Origin: Alterisphingorhabdus sp038748365
Lineage (GTDB): Bacteria > Pseudomonadota > Alphaproteobacteria > Sphingomonadales > Sphingomonadaceae
NCBI GenBank assembly: GCA_038748365.1
Contig: JBCDIZ010000006.1
Location: forward strand, 124,001-188,000
Direction of reading: 5' to 3'
Length of the DNA: 64,000 bases
Within the stretch, counting starts at the first letter, position 1, and every line of letters begins with the position of its first letter. The notes under the pieces are model-generated. The model was not told where the DNA came from and did no database searches. It worked only from the letters and a program-made list of their open reading frames with translations. Shown here piece by piece: positions 17,476-26,309 of the stretch. The position numbers and the translations under genes were made by a program.

Positions 17476-18936
17476 ATGGCCAATCCTCTTTTGACAGTCT
17501 TGACCCAGGCTATAGACGGACTGAATGCTGCGGTCTTCTCACGTATCCCGTTTTTCGGCGCGGAGATACCGTGGATCGTGCTGTGGCTGGCACTTCCAAT
17601 GCTTATCTTCACCGTCTATTTCGGTTTTCTCAATCTGCGTGTCCTGCCGCTTTCGCTGCGGATATTGCGCGGCGATTATGATGAGCCGGATGCGCCGGGG
17701 CAGATTTCGCAATTCTCTGCCCTCACCACGGCGCTTTCCGGCACTATCGGTCTGGGTAATATTGCAGGCGTTGCCATCGCTATTGCCACGGGCGGTCCGG
17801 GCGCCGCATTCTGGATGTTTGTGATAGGCTTCTTCGCAATGACGCTGAAATGCGTCGAAGTCACTATGGGGCTCAAATATCGCGAGGTGGACAGCGACGG
17901 CTCAGTGCGCGGCGGGCCGATGTACAACCTCAAAAACGGTTTTGCCCTGAGAGGACTGCCGCGTCTGGGTTTTGCATTGGGCGCCTTTTATGCAGTGATG
18001 GCGTTTATCGGCGCGATCCCATTGGTGCAGGTCAACCAGAGCCTTGCCACCCTCTCCGAAGTCACCGGTTTTCAAGCCTTTTCTGCCTCTGGCGAGCCTA
18101 ACAGTTTTGCCTTTCTCTATGGCCTGACCATGGCCTTTTTCGTTGGGCTTGTGGTGATTGGCGGAGTGACATGGCTCGGACGGGTTACCGCCATCCTCGT
18201 GCCGATCATGGCCGGGGTCTATATCCTTGGCGTGCTGACGATTATCGCCGTTAACTTTGCCGACCTACCCGCAGCAATCACCCTGATTGTCTCCGATGCG
18301 TTTTCCGGTGATGCGGTTGCAGGCGGCATGGTCGGCGCATTTATCGTCGGTATGCAGCGCGCAGTCTATTCCTCAGAAGCCGGGGTTGGATCTGCGGTTA
18401 TCGCTCATGCCCAGGCCAAAACGCGCGAACCGGCATCCGAAGGCTTAGTCGCGCTGCTCGAACCTTTTCTTGATACCATTGTCGTCTGCTCGCTTGGCGC
18501 GCTCGCCATTGTACTGGCGGGCACATGGACAGGCGAGCATCAGGATATCCGCATCACCGCCGCAGCCTTTGGCCAGATCAGCTATTGGTTCCCCTGGCTG
18601 CTCACCGCTGCGGTCATCCTCTTTGGCTATAGCACGCTGTGCGCCTGGGGCTTTTATGGACTGCAGGCCTTTCAATATCTCTTCGGGCGCGGCCGCCGCC
18701 GCGAGCTGACCTTCAAGCTGATCTATATTTTCATCCTGCCGCTGGGGGCGCTGCTCAGCATTGATGCGGTGATCAATCTGGTCGATAGCGCATTTTTCCT
18801 GATGGCATTGCCCAATGTTCTGATACTGTATCTCTTCGCACCGGAGCTGCGCCGCGAGATTTGGGGTTTTATTGAACGCACTCACGCAGACAACAGGGCA
18901 GAGGAGAGCAAGGATGCAGCAACGCAAACTGGGTAG
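17476..18936 (+). CDS. AGCS family alanine/glycine:cation symporter
   Basis: Inner-membrane Na+ (or H+):amino-acid symporter of the AGCS family. 486 aa with about 11 hydrophobic segments. Signatures are SALTTALSGTIGLGNIAGVA with GGPGAAFWM, VRGGPMYNLKNG, GMQRAVYSSEAGVGSAVIAHA and FGYSTLCAWGFYG. It transports small neutral amino acids in characterised members; the exact substrate here is not predicted. It is divergent from glmM. No riboswitch was seen in the 120-base leader. Its 3' end overlaps the aldo/keto reductase start by 23 bases. Confidence 0.94.
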   Translation: MANPLLTVLTQAIDGLNAAVFSRIPFFGAEIPWIVLWLALPMLIFTVYFGFLNLRVLPLSLRILRGDYDEPDAPGQISQFSALTTALSGTIGLGNIAGVAIAIATGGPGAAFWMFVIGFFAMTLKCVEVTMGLKYREVDSDGSVRGGPMYNLKNGFALRGLPRLGFALGAFYAVMAFIGAIPLVQVNQSLATLSEVTGFQAFSASGEPNSFAFLYGLTMAFFVGLVVIGGVTWLGRVTAILVPIMAGVYILGVLTIIAVNFADLPAAITLIVSDAFSGDAVAGGMVGAFIVGMQRAVYSSEAGVGSAVIAHAQAKTREPASEGLVALLEPFLDTIVVCSLGALAIVLAGTWTGEHQDIRITAAAFGQISYWFPWLLTAAVILFGYSTLCAWGFYGLQAFQYLFGRGRRRELTFKLIYIFILPLGALLSIDAVINLVDSAFFLMALPNVLILYLFAPELRREIWGFIERTHADNRAEESKDAATQTG

Positions 18937-19906
18937 CGAACTCACCGTCTCGGCACTGGGTCTGGGATGTATGCCCATGGCCGGTGTCGGCCAGAATATG
19001 TATGGCGAAGCGGATGTCACCGAATCTCTCGCCACCATAGACCGTGCGATTGAGCTGGGCGTCACCCTGTTTGACACTGCAGAAGTCTATGGCCCGCATC
19101 GCAATGAAGAACTTCTTGGCCGTGGCATAGCCGGTCGACGCGACCGGCTGGTGATCGCCACCAAATTCGGCTTCAAATTCAATGAAGATGGTTTTCAGGG
19201 TGTCGACTCCACCCCCGCCAATGTCCGCCGCGCCTGTGAAGGGTCATTGCAACGCCTCGGCATTGACGAGATCGACCTGTTTTACCAGCACCGTGTCGAC
19301 CCCGATGTACCGATTGAGGAAACCATCGGCGAAATGGCGCGGCTGGTGGAGGAAGGCAAGGTGCGTTTTCTCGGCCTGTCCGAAGCCGGTCCCGACACTA
19401 TCCGGCGCGCGCACGAGACCCACCCGATTGCCGCACTGCAATCGGAATATTCGCTCTGGGAACGCGAGGTGGAGGAAGAAATCCTGCCCATCTGCCGAGA
19501 GCTCGGCATCGGTTTTGTCCCTTACAGCCCGCTTGGTCGTGGTTTCCTGACGGGCCAGATCACGTCACGCGATGACCTACTCGAAGACGACTATCGCCGC
19601 CGCGACCCGCGCTATTCGGAAGAGAATTTCGACCAGAACCTCAAGCTGGTGGATGTCGTTAAAGACATCGCCAACACCCATAACCGCTCCGCCGCCCAGG
19701 TGGCGCTCGCGTGGCTGCTGCATAAGGGTGAGGATATTGTTCCCATACCGGGAAGCAAACGCCGTGCGACACTGGAAGACAGCATGGCGGCGGCTAATCT
19801 GGCACTGAGCGAAAGCGACATGGAACGGCTCAACGCAGCCGCCCCAATAGGCGGAACAGCAGGCCCGCGTTATGGCGAGGCCATGTTGAAAATGACTCGG
19901 TTGTAA
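18914..19906 (+). CDS. Aldo/keto reductase
   Basis: NADPH-dependent (beta/alpha)8 oxidoreductase, 330 aa. The tetrad is visible: Asp and Tyr in FDTAEVYGPHRNEELLG, Lys in IATKFGF and His in YQHRVDPDVPIEE. Cofactor-binding PIPGSKRRATLEDS lies near the C-terminus. The sequence class is that of YajO/YakC-like reductases (MQQRKLGSELTVSALGLGCM). The ATG at 18914 has GGAGAGCAAGG in front of it and lies within the end of the symporter gene, so the two are probably cotranscribed. Substrate unknown. Confidence 0.93.
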   Translation: MQQRKLGSELTVSALGLGCMPMAGVGQNMYGEADVTESLATIDRAIELGVTLFDTAEVYGPHRNEELLGRGIAGRRDRLVIATKFGFKFNEDGFQGVDSTPANVRRACEGSLQRLGIDEIDLFYQHRVDPDVPIEETIGEMARLVEEGKVRFLGLSEAGPDTIRRAHETHPIAALQSEYSLWEREVEEEILPICRELGIGFVPYSPLGRGFLTGQITSRDDLLEDDYRRRDPRYSEENFDQNLKLVDVVKDIANTHNRSAAQVALAWLLHKGEDIVPIPGSKRRATLEDSMAAANLALSESDMERLNAAAPIGGTAGPRYGEAMLKMTRL

Positions 19907-19937
19907 TTTCCTCGGTAAGGGAGATCATCCAAATTAA

Positions 19938-20234
19938 TCAGGAAAATAGTGCCGCCTGATCCCTGGCACTATGCGCAACACGGACAATCTGTAATTCGGT
20001 ATCCGTTACAAGATAATAGATCAGATAACTGCCTACCGGGAAGGCTCTTAATCCCTGAACAAAACCACGTGGCGCACCAATATTAGGCGTATCAGCCAAG
20101 GACGCGAATTTGTCCTCAATTTTAAGCAGGAAGCCATCTGCTGCCTGAACAGAATCGTTCGCAATGTAATTCCATATCTCTGCAAGATCAGATCGAGCAG
20201 AAAAGGTTACCGCTACTTTCCTTGCGTTGCCAAT
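19938..20234 (-). CDS. parE: RelE/ParE family toxin with no canonical start codon
   Basis: Translation on the minus strand gives a full ParE-like chain: VTFSARSDLAEIWNYIA at the N-terminus, LADTPNIGAPRGFVQGLRAF in the middle, then SYLIYYLVTDTELQIVRVAH and RDQAALFS at the end, stop TGA at 19938-19940. The family inhibits DNA gyrase or translation. Between the in-frame TAA at 20253-20255 and the first toxin residues there is no ATG, GTG or TTG. The best fit is an ATT at 20232-20234 (98 aa) overlapping the end of the antitoxin gene. It may be translated by coupling from an ATT, or may have lost its start. Confidence 0.75.
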   Translation of the reverse strand: MGNARKVAVTFSARSDLAEIWNYIANDSVQAADGFLLKIEDKFASLADTPNIGAPRGFVQGLRAFPVGSYLIYYLVTDTELQIVRVAHSARDQAALFS

Positions 20235-20485
20235 CGTTCCCGCCCCCGTCTTTTAATATCTTCTATATCGAAGGGGACCGTGCGGCCAGCATTCAAATCA
20301 TCAATCCCTTCCTGAATAAACGCTTTGAGACTCTCATATTCCAGCGTGCGCAATTCGCGCTTGTGTTCCCATTGGCGCAGAGCATCTCGGATCAACTCGC
20401 TCATACTGGCATATTCGCCTGCCTCAATCGCTTCGTTCGCCAAGGCATAATGTGCGTCTGTCATCGTAATGCTGGTTTTTTCCAT
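20213..20485 (-). CDS. parD: ParD/RHH-type antitoxin
   Basis: A 90-aa antitoxin with an N-terminal ribbon-helix-helix DNA-binding domain (KTSITMTDAHYALANEAI, then YASMSELIRDALRQWE) and a C-terminal toxin-binding tail with FIQEGIDDLNAGRTVPFD. It neutralises the ParE toxin encoded by the overlapping downstream frame and presumably represses its own promoter through the palindrome at 20503-20519. Confidence 0.92.
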   Translation of the reverse strand: MEKTSITMTDAHYALANEAIEAGEYASMSELIRDALRQWEHKRELRTLEYESLKAFIQEGIDDLNAGRTVPFDIEDIKRRGRERLATQGK

Positions 20486-20502
20486 GGTTCAATCCTTTGC
20501 AG

Positions 20503-20519
20503 GTAGGATTATATCCTAC
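20503..20519. promoter_or_regulatory. Probable ParD operator palindrome
   Basis: Perfect inverted repeat GTAGGAT-TAT-ATCCTAC, 18 bases upstream of the parD start. Position and dyad symmetry fit an autoregulatory operator of an RHH antitoxin. The stretch from here to 20768 holds no gene or RNA that I can recognise. Confidence 0.55.
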
Positions 20520-20768
20520 TTATGCCAATATGGTCAACACACATGGCTGTTTTCGTTGTGCAAGGAAGCAACATCTCCGGCCGCTGTCCCACAGCCATGC
20601 GGTCTGATAAGATATGCTCCCGGTCTTTCTCACCAGTCAGATAATATCAAGACCTTCTACTTCTTAAGTCCTTAAGCAATTACAGACTTTGGAAAAGTCC
20701 AACAGAACCCAGCTTTTCTGCGGCTCGCGAGCGTAACTTTTGTAACCTTTGTCAATCTGGCTTGACAG

Positions 20769-21461
20769 TCAGAGCGCAGCGACGCCCCATAAATTCGTCC
20801 AGGGCGGTACCATGGCGTAACCGAGGCCATGATGTGCCCAACTGGCGATCAGCCAGACCACAATGCCGAGCAGAATGATACCCGAGCCCGGTGTCGCCAG
20901 CCCCTTGCCGAAGGGGATGAAGCTGGTCTTGGCCTGCCAATGCTGCCAGGCAACTCCCATCTCCTGCCGCTTGCGCCTGTCCTGTCCGGCAGAGCCTATA
21001 AGCGCGAGAGCCACAACAGCACCCATCAGCCAGAGATTGGCAGCACTGGGCCGCACCAGCAGATGCGCCAAACCCCAGATTGCAAAGGCCCACATCATCG
21101 GGTGGCGGGTGATCTTGAATACGCCATGCGGGTCCAGTTCGGCAAAGTCTGCCGCCTGAGGTGCGGGCATGGCAGGGTTTTTCTGCACCGATCCGACGAA
21201 CAGCACGCTGGCGCAGAACATCAGCAACGCCGTAACCACCGTCATCCACGGCGCTACGGGCCATAAAGGCGCGGCATAGGGAAGTTGGCGATAGGCGTAA
21301 ATCGCCACACCAAATGTCGCCAGCGCCACCAGCGAATAGATGATCTGATAACCCACATCACCAAGCATCCGGTGCAGAGGCGCGCGCAACAGATGCGAGA
21401 AACCCAAATGGGTCGCCACAAAACCCACTGATCCCGCGATCAGCAACAGACCATAATCCAT
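20769..21461 (-). CDS. NnrU family membrane protein
   Basis: 230-aa polytopic inner-membrane protein of the NnrU/isoprenylcysteine-methyltransferase-like family. About six hydrophobic segments are visible, with GFVATHLGFSHLLRAPL at the start and the family mark KITRHPMMWAFAIWGLAHLL. NnrU is named for linkage to nitric-oxide reductase regulation, but no denitrification gene is nearby, so only the family can be stated. Confidence 0.88.
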   Translation of the reverse strand: MDYGLLLIAGSVGFVATHLGFSHLLRAPLHRMLGDVGYQIIYSLVALATFGVAIYAYRQLPYAAPLWPVAPWMTVVTALLMFCASVLFVGSVQKNPAMPAPQAADFAELDPHGVFKITRHPMMWAFAIWGLAHLLVRPSAANLWLMGAVVALALIGSAGQDRRKRQEMGVAWQHWQAKTSFIPFGKGLATPGSGIILLGIVVWLIASWAHHGLGYAMVPPWTNLWGVAAL

Positions 21462-21555
21462 GCGACTCTCTCCATCTTCGCCGCGGATATCTTATGGTGT
21501 CGATGCTAGCCTATCGATGGTGCAGCCACAATCGGGCAATGTTTTTAGTGAAGGA

Positions 21556-23136
21556 CTATTCAGCTGGGCGCGTCTCCGGACGCATACCGCCAGCCTGGGG
21601 CTCTCCAACGCCTCGCTGACCGACCAGATCATCGTCCACGGTATCATCGGTGAGAGTGTCGAGGTGCATAAGCTTCTTGATCAACGGCGACACCACAAGC
21701 ACGCCAATGCCGATCCCGACAGCATATAGACCAACAGTCGAATAGACATCGAGCACGACCTGCTTGCCGGCTTCTTCGCCTACGCCCTCTGCGCCAGTAG
21801 CTGCTGCAATTAGACCAGCCGCAAAGTTACCAGTTGCAGACGCAAAGAACCAGGTTCCCATGATTAGCGAAGCCATATGCGCTGGTGCGAGGCGGTTCAT
21901 CGCTGATAGCCCAACAGGGGACAGACATAGCTCACCAGTCGTATGCAGCAGATAGATCAGGAAAATAAAGATGACCGGCGTCGCATTTTCCAGACCGACG
22001 GCATTAGCGCCCCATACCAGAACCAGAAAGCCAAGGCCAACCTGAACCACGCCAAGACCGAATTTGAACGGCGCCGATGGCTCCAATCCCTTTTGTCCGA
22101 GGAATTGCCAGACAATGGCGAATACTGGAGCCAACAGAATAATATAGATCGCATTGATCGACTGGAAGGTCGATGCCGGAACGCCGCCGCGATCAACATG
22201 GCGATCAGTAAACAGGTTGAGCGAGGAGCCTGCTTGTTCGAATAATGCCCAGAATACAATCGAGGTGAGGATAAGGAACATGGCAGCAAAGATGCGATCC
22301 CGCTCTTCTGATGGCAGTTTCACAACCGCGATGAAGAGGACATAGAGGACCAATGCCCCACCAAAACCGCCAAGCACATAGCCGACGAGATCCTGAAACT
22401 GGATGGCGGCCCAGCAGATGCCGACCATGCCGATACCGATTGCGTACATCGTCCATTCGGTGTTTTTGGCTAGTGGCTTGGGTGGCTCGCCACGGCCAAG
22501 CAGCAGGGGCTTGCCCCACATGAATACTACCAGACCCAGCAACATGCCGATGCCCGCAAGACCAAAACCATAGGCCCAGCCATAAGTCTCACCGATATAG
22601 CCACAGAGCAGCGAACCGATGGCGGCGCCAAGATTAATGCCCATATAGAAAATCGTATAAGCCGCATCACGGCGCGTGTCGGTGCGGGGATAAAGCTGGC
22701 CGACGATCACCGAAATATTGGCTTTCAGGAAGCCGGAGCCAACTATGATCAATGCCAGCGCAAGCCAGAAGATATAGATTACTGGGTTGTCACTATGGCC
22801 AACAGCAGGCTCGCCCTCAAAAGCCATAAATAAATGGCCCAAAGTCAGCAGAACAGCGCCGAACATCACAGCTTTGCGTTGCCCTAGGTAACGGTCTGCG
22901 AGATAGCCGCCGAGAACCGGGGTAATATACACCAGAGCGGTATATGCGCCGTAGATGACGCCGGATTCACTATCCGAAAACAGCCAGTGTTTGGTGAGGT
23001 AGAAGATCAGCAGTGCGCGCATACCATAATAGGAAAAACGCTCCCACATTTCTGCAAAGAACAGGACATATAGCCCTTTGGGGTGTCCTAAAAATGTTCC
23101 GGCTGCATCGCCGTCTTGCTCGTAAGTTCCGGCCAA
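21556..23136 (-). CDS. POT/PTR family proton-dependent oligopeptide transporter
   Basis: Proton-coupled di/tripeptide symporter with 12-14 membrane segments, 526 aa. PTR signatures are visible: FFAEMWERFSYYGMRALL (ExxERFxYY) at the N-terminus, GGYLADRYLGQRKAVMFG, GSGFLKANISVIVGQLY and TRRDAAYTIFYMGINLGA. The start is set at TTG 23136 because GGAGGTG lies six bases upstream and the protein then begins MAGTYEQDGDAAGTFLGHP; an in-frame extension to 23187 has no such support. It ends with a hydrophilic tail. Divergent from the nitroreductase gene. Confidence 0.93.
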   Translation of the reverse strand: MAGTYEQDGDAAGTFLGHPKGLYVLFFAEMWERFSYYGMRALLIFYLTKHWLFSDSESGVIYGAYTALVYITPVLGGYLADRYLGQRKAVMFGAVLLTLGHLFMAFEGEPAVGHSDNPVIYIFWLALALIIVGSGFLKANISVIVGQLYPRTDTRRDAAYTIFYMGINLGAAIGSLLCGYIGETYGWAYGFGLAGIGMLLGLVVFMWGKPLLLGRGEPPKPLAKNTEWTMYAIGIGMVGICWAAIQFQDLVGYVLGGFGGALVLYVLFIAVVKLPSEERDRIFAAMFLILTSIVFWALFEQAGSSLNLFTDRHVDRGGVPASTFQSINAIYIILLAPVFAIVWQFLGQKGLEPSAPFKFGLGVVQVGLGFLVLVWGANAVGLENATPVIFIFLIYLLHTTGELCLSPVGLSAMNRLAPAHMASLIMGTWFFASATGNFAAGLIAAATGAEGVGEEAGKQVVLDVYSTVGLYAVGIGIGVLVVSPLIKKLMHLDTLTDDTVDDDLVGQRGVGEPQAGGMRPETRPAE

Positions 23137-23330
23137 AGCCCACCTCCAGATTATGATTATCGATATGGCTGCTCCATCACAGCACATATTTTGCAGCGCA
23201 CCTTAAACAAAAATGTCATGCTGTGAAGCCAAATATCGCGAAATACCCACTGCGCCATAGCTTGCGCCTATCGCAAATGATTCGCAATTAGTGGATTGCA
23301 ATCGCATCATTGCGGCGCAATATGGGGGCC

Positions 23331-23915
23331 ATGCTTAACAATCTTTCTTCCCCCACCAGTTACCTTTCCTCGCGCCGTTCCGGGCGGCCGCGGGACATGG
23401 TTGCCCCTGGCCCTGATACTGAAACCCTGCGCAATATCGTCACCACCGCATTGCGCACGCCGGACCATGGTAAATTGACGCCATGGCGCGTGGTGCATGT
23501 CACCGGTGGCCAACGTGACCAGCTATCGGATGCACTGCAACAGGCTTATCGCAGCGAAAAACCCGAGGCCGGCAAATCAGAACTCGGTGCAATGGACACT
23601 TTCGCCCGGCTGGCACCGGATATGTTGGTGGTGCTCTACAGCCCTAAGGAAAGCCACATTCCGCTCTGGGAGCAGCAGCTTTCTGCCGGTGCCTTCACCA
23701 TGAACCTGCTCCACGCGGTGCATATCGCCGGATTTGTTGGCGGCTGGATCACCGGATGGCCCGCCTTTAACGATGATGTCCGCGACCTGTTCGGCGCTGA
23801 TCCGGAAAAAATCGCCGGATTTGTCTTTATTGGCAGCCCGTCAAAAGAGTTGGAAGAACGGCCGCGACCGCCACTGGATACGATATTTTCCATATGGCAG
23901 TCAGCCGAAAGCTGA
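23331..23915 (+). CDS. Nitroreductase family protein
   Basis: FMN-dependent NAD(P)H oxidoreductase of the small YdjA-like nitroreductase group, 194 aa. Marks are SSRRSGRPRDMVAPGPD (FMN phosphate contacts), TALRTPDHGKLTPWRVVHV, GAFTMNLLHAVHIAGFVGGW and GFVFIGSPSKELEERPRP. The chosen ATG gives MLNNLSSPTSYLSSRRS, which matches the usual N-terminus of relatives; upstream in-frame TTG (23310) and ATG (23322) codons exist. Physiological substrate unknown. Confidence 0.92.
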   Translation: MLNNLSSPTSYLSSRRSGRPRDMVAPGPDTETLRNIVTTALRTPDHGKLTPWRVVHVTGGQRDQLSDALQQAYRSEKPEAGKSELGAMDTFARLAPDMLVVLYSPKESHIPLWEQQLSAGAFTMNLLHAVHIAGFVGGWITGWPAFNDDVRDLFGADPEKIAGFVFIGSPSKELEERPRPPLDTIFSIWQSAES

Positions 23916-23972
23916 AAGCCACTTATCCATTAGGACTTGACCTGACCCGCTGTGTTATGCCAGTGATGCACT

Positions 23973-24317
23973 ATGGCAGAGACAAGACCCGTATATCTCA
24001 AGCTGCGCGATGTGATCGCGGCGGCTATTCTTGATGGCACCTATAAGGAAGGCGAGATGCTCCCCTCGGTCCGTGCGCTGGCGGCGCAGGAAGGGGCCAA
24101 TCCATTGACCGTCGCCAAGGCCTATCAAGGGTTTCAGAATAGCGGTCTGGTCGAGGTCCAGCGCGGTGTCGGTATGTTTGTTGCAGAAGGCGCAGTATCG
24201 CGACTGCGCTCTGATGAGCGGAAGAATTTCTTTGAGAATGTCTGGCCGCCGGTTGTCGAGCAGATGAAGCGTATTGGTATTTCACCGGGCGAATTGCTGG
24301 AAAAGGTCAACGACTAA
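23973..24317 (+). CDS. Short GntR family (YtrA type) transcriptional regulator
   Basis: A 114-aa protein consisting of the GntR winged-helix domain (YLKLRDVIAAAILDGTYKEG, MLPSVRALAAQEGANPLTVAKAYQ) and a short dimerisation tail, as in the YtrA subfamily; there is no ligand-binding domain. It is convergent with the TPR gene, and the two stop codons share two bases. Target genes unknown; the nitroreductase directly upstream on the same strand is one candidate. Confidence 0.9.
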   Translation: MAETRPVYLKLRDVIAAAILDGTYKEGEMLPSVRALAAQEGANPLTVAKAYQGFQNSGLVEVQRGVGMFVAEGAVSRLRSDERKNFFENVWPPVVEQMKRIGISPGELLEKVND

Positions 24318-26302
24318 GCCGCTTTCTGTTGCTCAGCGTAACGCTGCCTTGCTTTGCCTAAACTATCCCGAAAACGCTGATCCTGCGGTGCCAGCAAAAC
24401 CGCCTTTTCAAACAGATCAATCGCATCGCGCAGTCGCGTTTCATCTTCTGCCAGTACCTGGCCGTAGACATGGGTAACTACCGGGTTCATCGGCAATGTG
24501 CGATAAGCTTGCGCTGCGGTGCGTTGTGCTTTGTCCGGCGCGCCAGCATTCATCTCAGCCCAAGCGAGGTCTGCCAGCAATAGCGGCACATTATCGCCAA
24601 GCCGAGCCCGGACTTCGCTCAGTGTCACCCGCGCCAATTCCCAGCGCTCGGCATCGAGATAGGCCGTCCCCAGCATATGTTTCGCCCTGAGATGCGCCGG
24701 GTTATTGGCCAAAAAGCTGCGTAATATCGCCGCCTTCTCCTCATCGCGCCCCAGATCAGAGAGCGCATCATGCAGCCGGACCATCACATCAAAGGTGAAG
24801 CGCAGCCTGCCCGCTTCCTGATACGCAGCAAATCCCTGTTCCGGGCGATTGGACAGCATATACACATCGCCCACCAGTAAATGGGTATCGGCCACACCCG
24901 GGAAGCGCCGCTGCAAGGACTTGGCGCGCCTCAAGGCCTCAGCATCACGATCCAATGTCAGCAATTTGCGGATCAGCCGCACCTCGGCACGAGCATCGCC
25001 TGGGGCTGCCCGCACAGCTGTTTCTAATTCGCCAAGCTCCGCAGTCTCTGACACCAGCATATAAGGACGGTGTTGTGCGCGCGAGGCACGGTTGACAAAA
25101 TCGGCAGCCATGGGCCGATTGCCCTGCGCCTCATAGGCGCGTGCCGCAAGCAGCAGGCGATAGCTATTGGCCGTGGTCAACAGGCCATAATCCGCAATGA
25201 GATCGAAAAACATCTCCGGTTCGCTGCCACCCGTCATGCCACGCATGCCCAGATTGCCCGCCATAAGATTATGCGGCTGCAGACGCAGAACCGTGGCGCA
25301 ATGTTCTTCGGCCTGCGCCATATTGTCCACTTCAAGTTCGAGCGCACAACGCAAAAGCGCTGGTCCAGCCTGATCATCAAGCCGGTTCTGGGTCTTGAGC
25401 ATGATCGACCGGGCCAGATCAAACTGCCCTGCCCGCGCCGCCAGTACGGCCTGTAAATAGTAGCCCCGATCATTGCCCGGTTCCAGCGCCATGATCTGCC
25501 ATGCCACCGCCAGCATGTCGGTCATGCGTCCAGCATCGCCCAGCGTCTCGCCATAGGCGATCAATGTCGGGATATGGTCGGGGTTGATCTCGAGCGCACG
25601 CTCAAACCATGGCAGTGCCGGGATCAGGCCAAATTGGCTGCGCGCCAGTTCGCCGCGATAAAGCAGCGCATCAATGCTCTGCGGCGCCAGCTCTACGGCA
25701 AAATCCGCTGCATCGATCGCGCCTTTCTGGTCGCCATCGAGATAGCGATAGCGCGCAATCGAAACCCAGAGTATCGGATCGCTATCATCCGCAGCAATTG
25801 CCGCATCATAGGCAGCACGGGCACGGTCGCGATCACCATCGGCGAGATTCACCTCGGCCAATATCCGCTGTGCATAGGCAAGATGCTTGCGCGCTACCGG
25901 ACCTTCGGTCAGCCATTTGCGCGCGCGGTCCAACTGGCCCTGCAATTGCAGCGCATGGCCCATCAAGTGACGCAACTGCTCATCAGGGGTACCGAGTTCA
26001 CGGGCGCGGCGCAATTCGGCTTCTGCCGCCAGAGGATCGCGCAGCCGCAAATAGATTTCTGCCTGCAGCAACCGCGCTTCGGCCCAATCCGGTGCCTCGG
26101 ATATGGCATTGAGCATCTCGATCCGCGCCGCGCGATAATCGCCTTTGCCGATGCTCTGCTCCGCCCGCGCTGCCGCTTCGCGCGCGGCATCGCTCTGCCC
26201 CGCAACAGGGCCGATGCTCAACATCGCGCCCATAGCTATGGACAGCATGGCGGTGCGCCAATGCCGCTTGCGGGCAGCGCTGAACCGGGAAAGGCGCGGC
26301 AT
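24314..26302 (-). CDS. Exported TPR protein of the PrsK/PrsR block (PrsT-like)
   Basis: 662 aa with an N-terminal signal (RFSAARKRHWRTAMLSIAMG, then MLSIGPVAGQS) and tandem tetratricopeptide-like repeats along nearly the whole chain (AEARLLQAEIYLRLRDPLAA, NPDHIPTLIAYGETLGDAG, NPAHLRAKHMLGTAYLDAER). Its ATG lies eight bases after the prsR stop, so it is the last gene of the operon. TPR proteins of this position (PrsT) occur in exosortase A/exopolysaccharide clusters and probably scaffold envelope export machinery. Calling it PrsT rests on context more than sequence. An in-frame extension into prsR was rejected. Confidence 0.82.
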   Translation of the reverse strand: MPRLSRFSAARKRHWRTAMLSIAMGAMLSIGPVAGQSDAAREAAARAEQSIGKGDYRAARIEMLNAISEAPDWAEARLLQAEIYLRLRDPLAAEAELRRARELGTPDEQLRHLMGHALQLQGQLDRARKWLTEGPVARKHLAYAQRILAEVNLADGDRDRARAAYDAAIAADDSDPILWVSIARYRYLDGDQKGAIDAADFAVELAPQSIDALLYRGELARSQFGLIPALPWFERALEINPDHIPTLIAYGETLGDAGRMTDMLAVAWQIMALEPGNDRGYYLQAVLAARAGQFDLARSIMLKTQNRLDDQAGPALLRCALELEVDNMAQAEEHCATVLRLQPHNLMAGNLGMRGMTGGSEPEMFFDLIADYGLLTTANSYRLLLAARAYEAQGNRPMAADFVNRASRAQHRPYMLVSETAELGELETAVRAAPGDARAEVRLIRKLLTLDRDAEALRRAKSLQRRFPGVADTHLLVGDVYMLSNRPEQGFAAYQEAGRLRFTFDVMVRLHDALSDLGRDEEKAAILRSFLANNPAHLRAKHMLGTAYLDAERWELARVTLSEVRARLGDNVPLLLADLAWAEMNAGAPDKAQRTAAQAYRTLPMNPVVTHVYGQVLAEDETRLRDAIDLFEKAVLLAPQDQRFRDSLGKARQRYAEQQKAA

Positions 26303-26309
26303 GGCCGGG

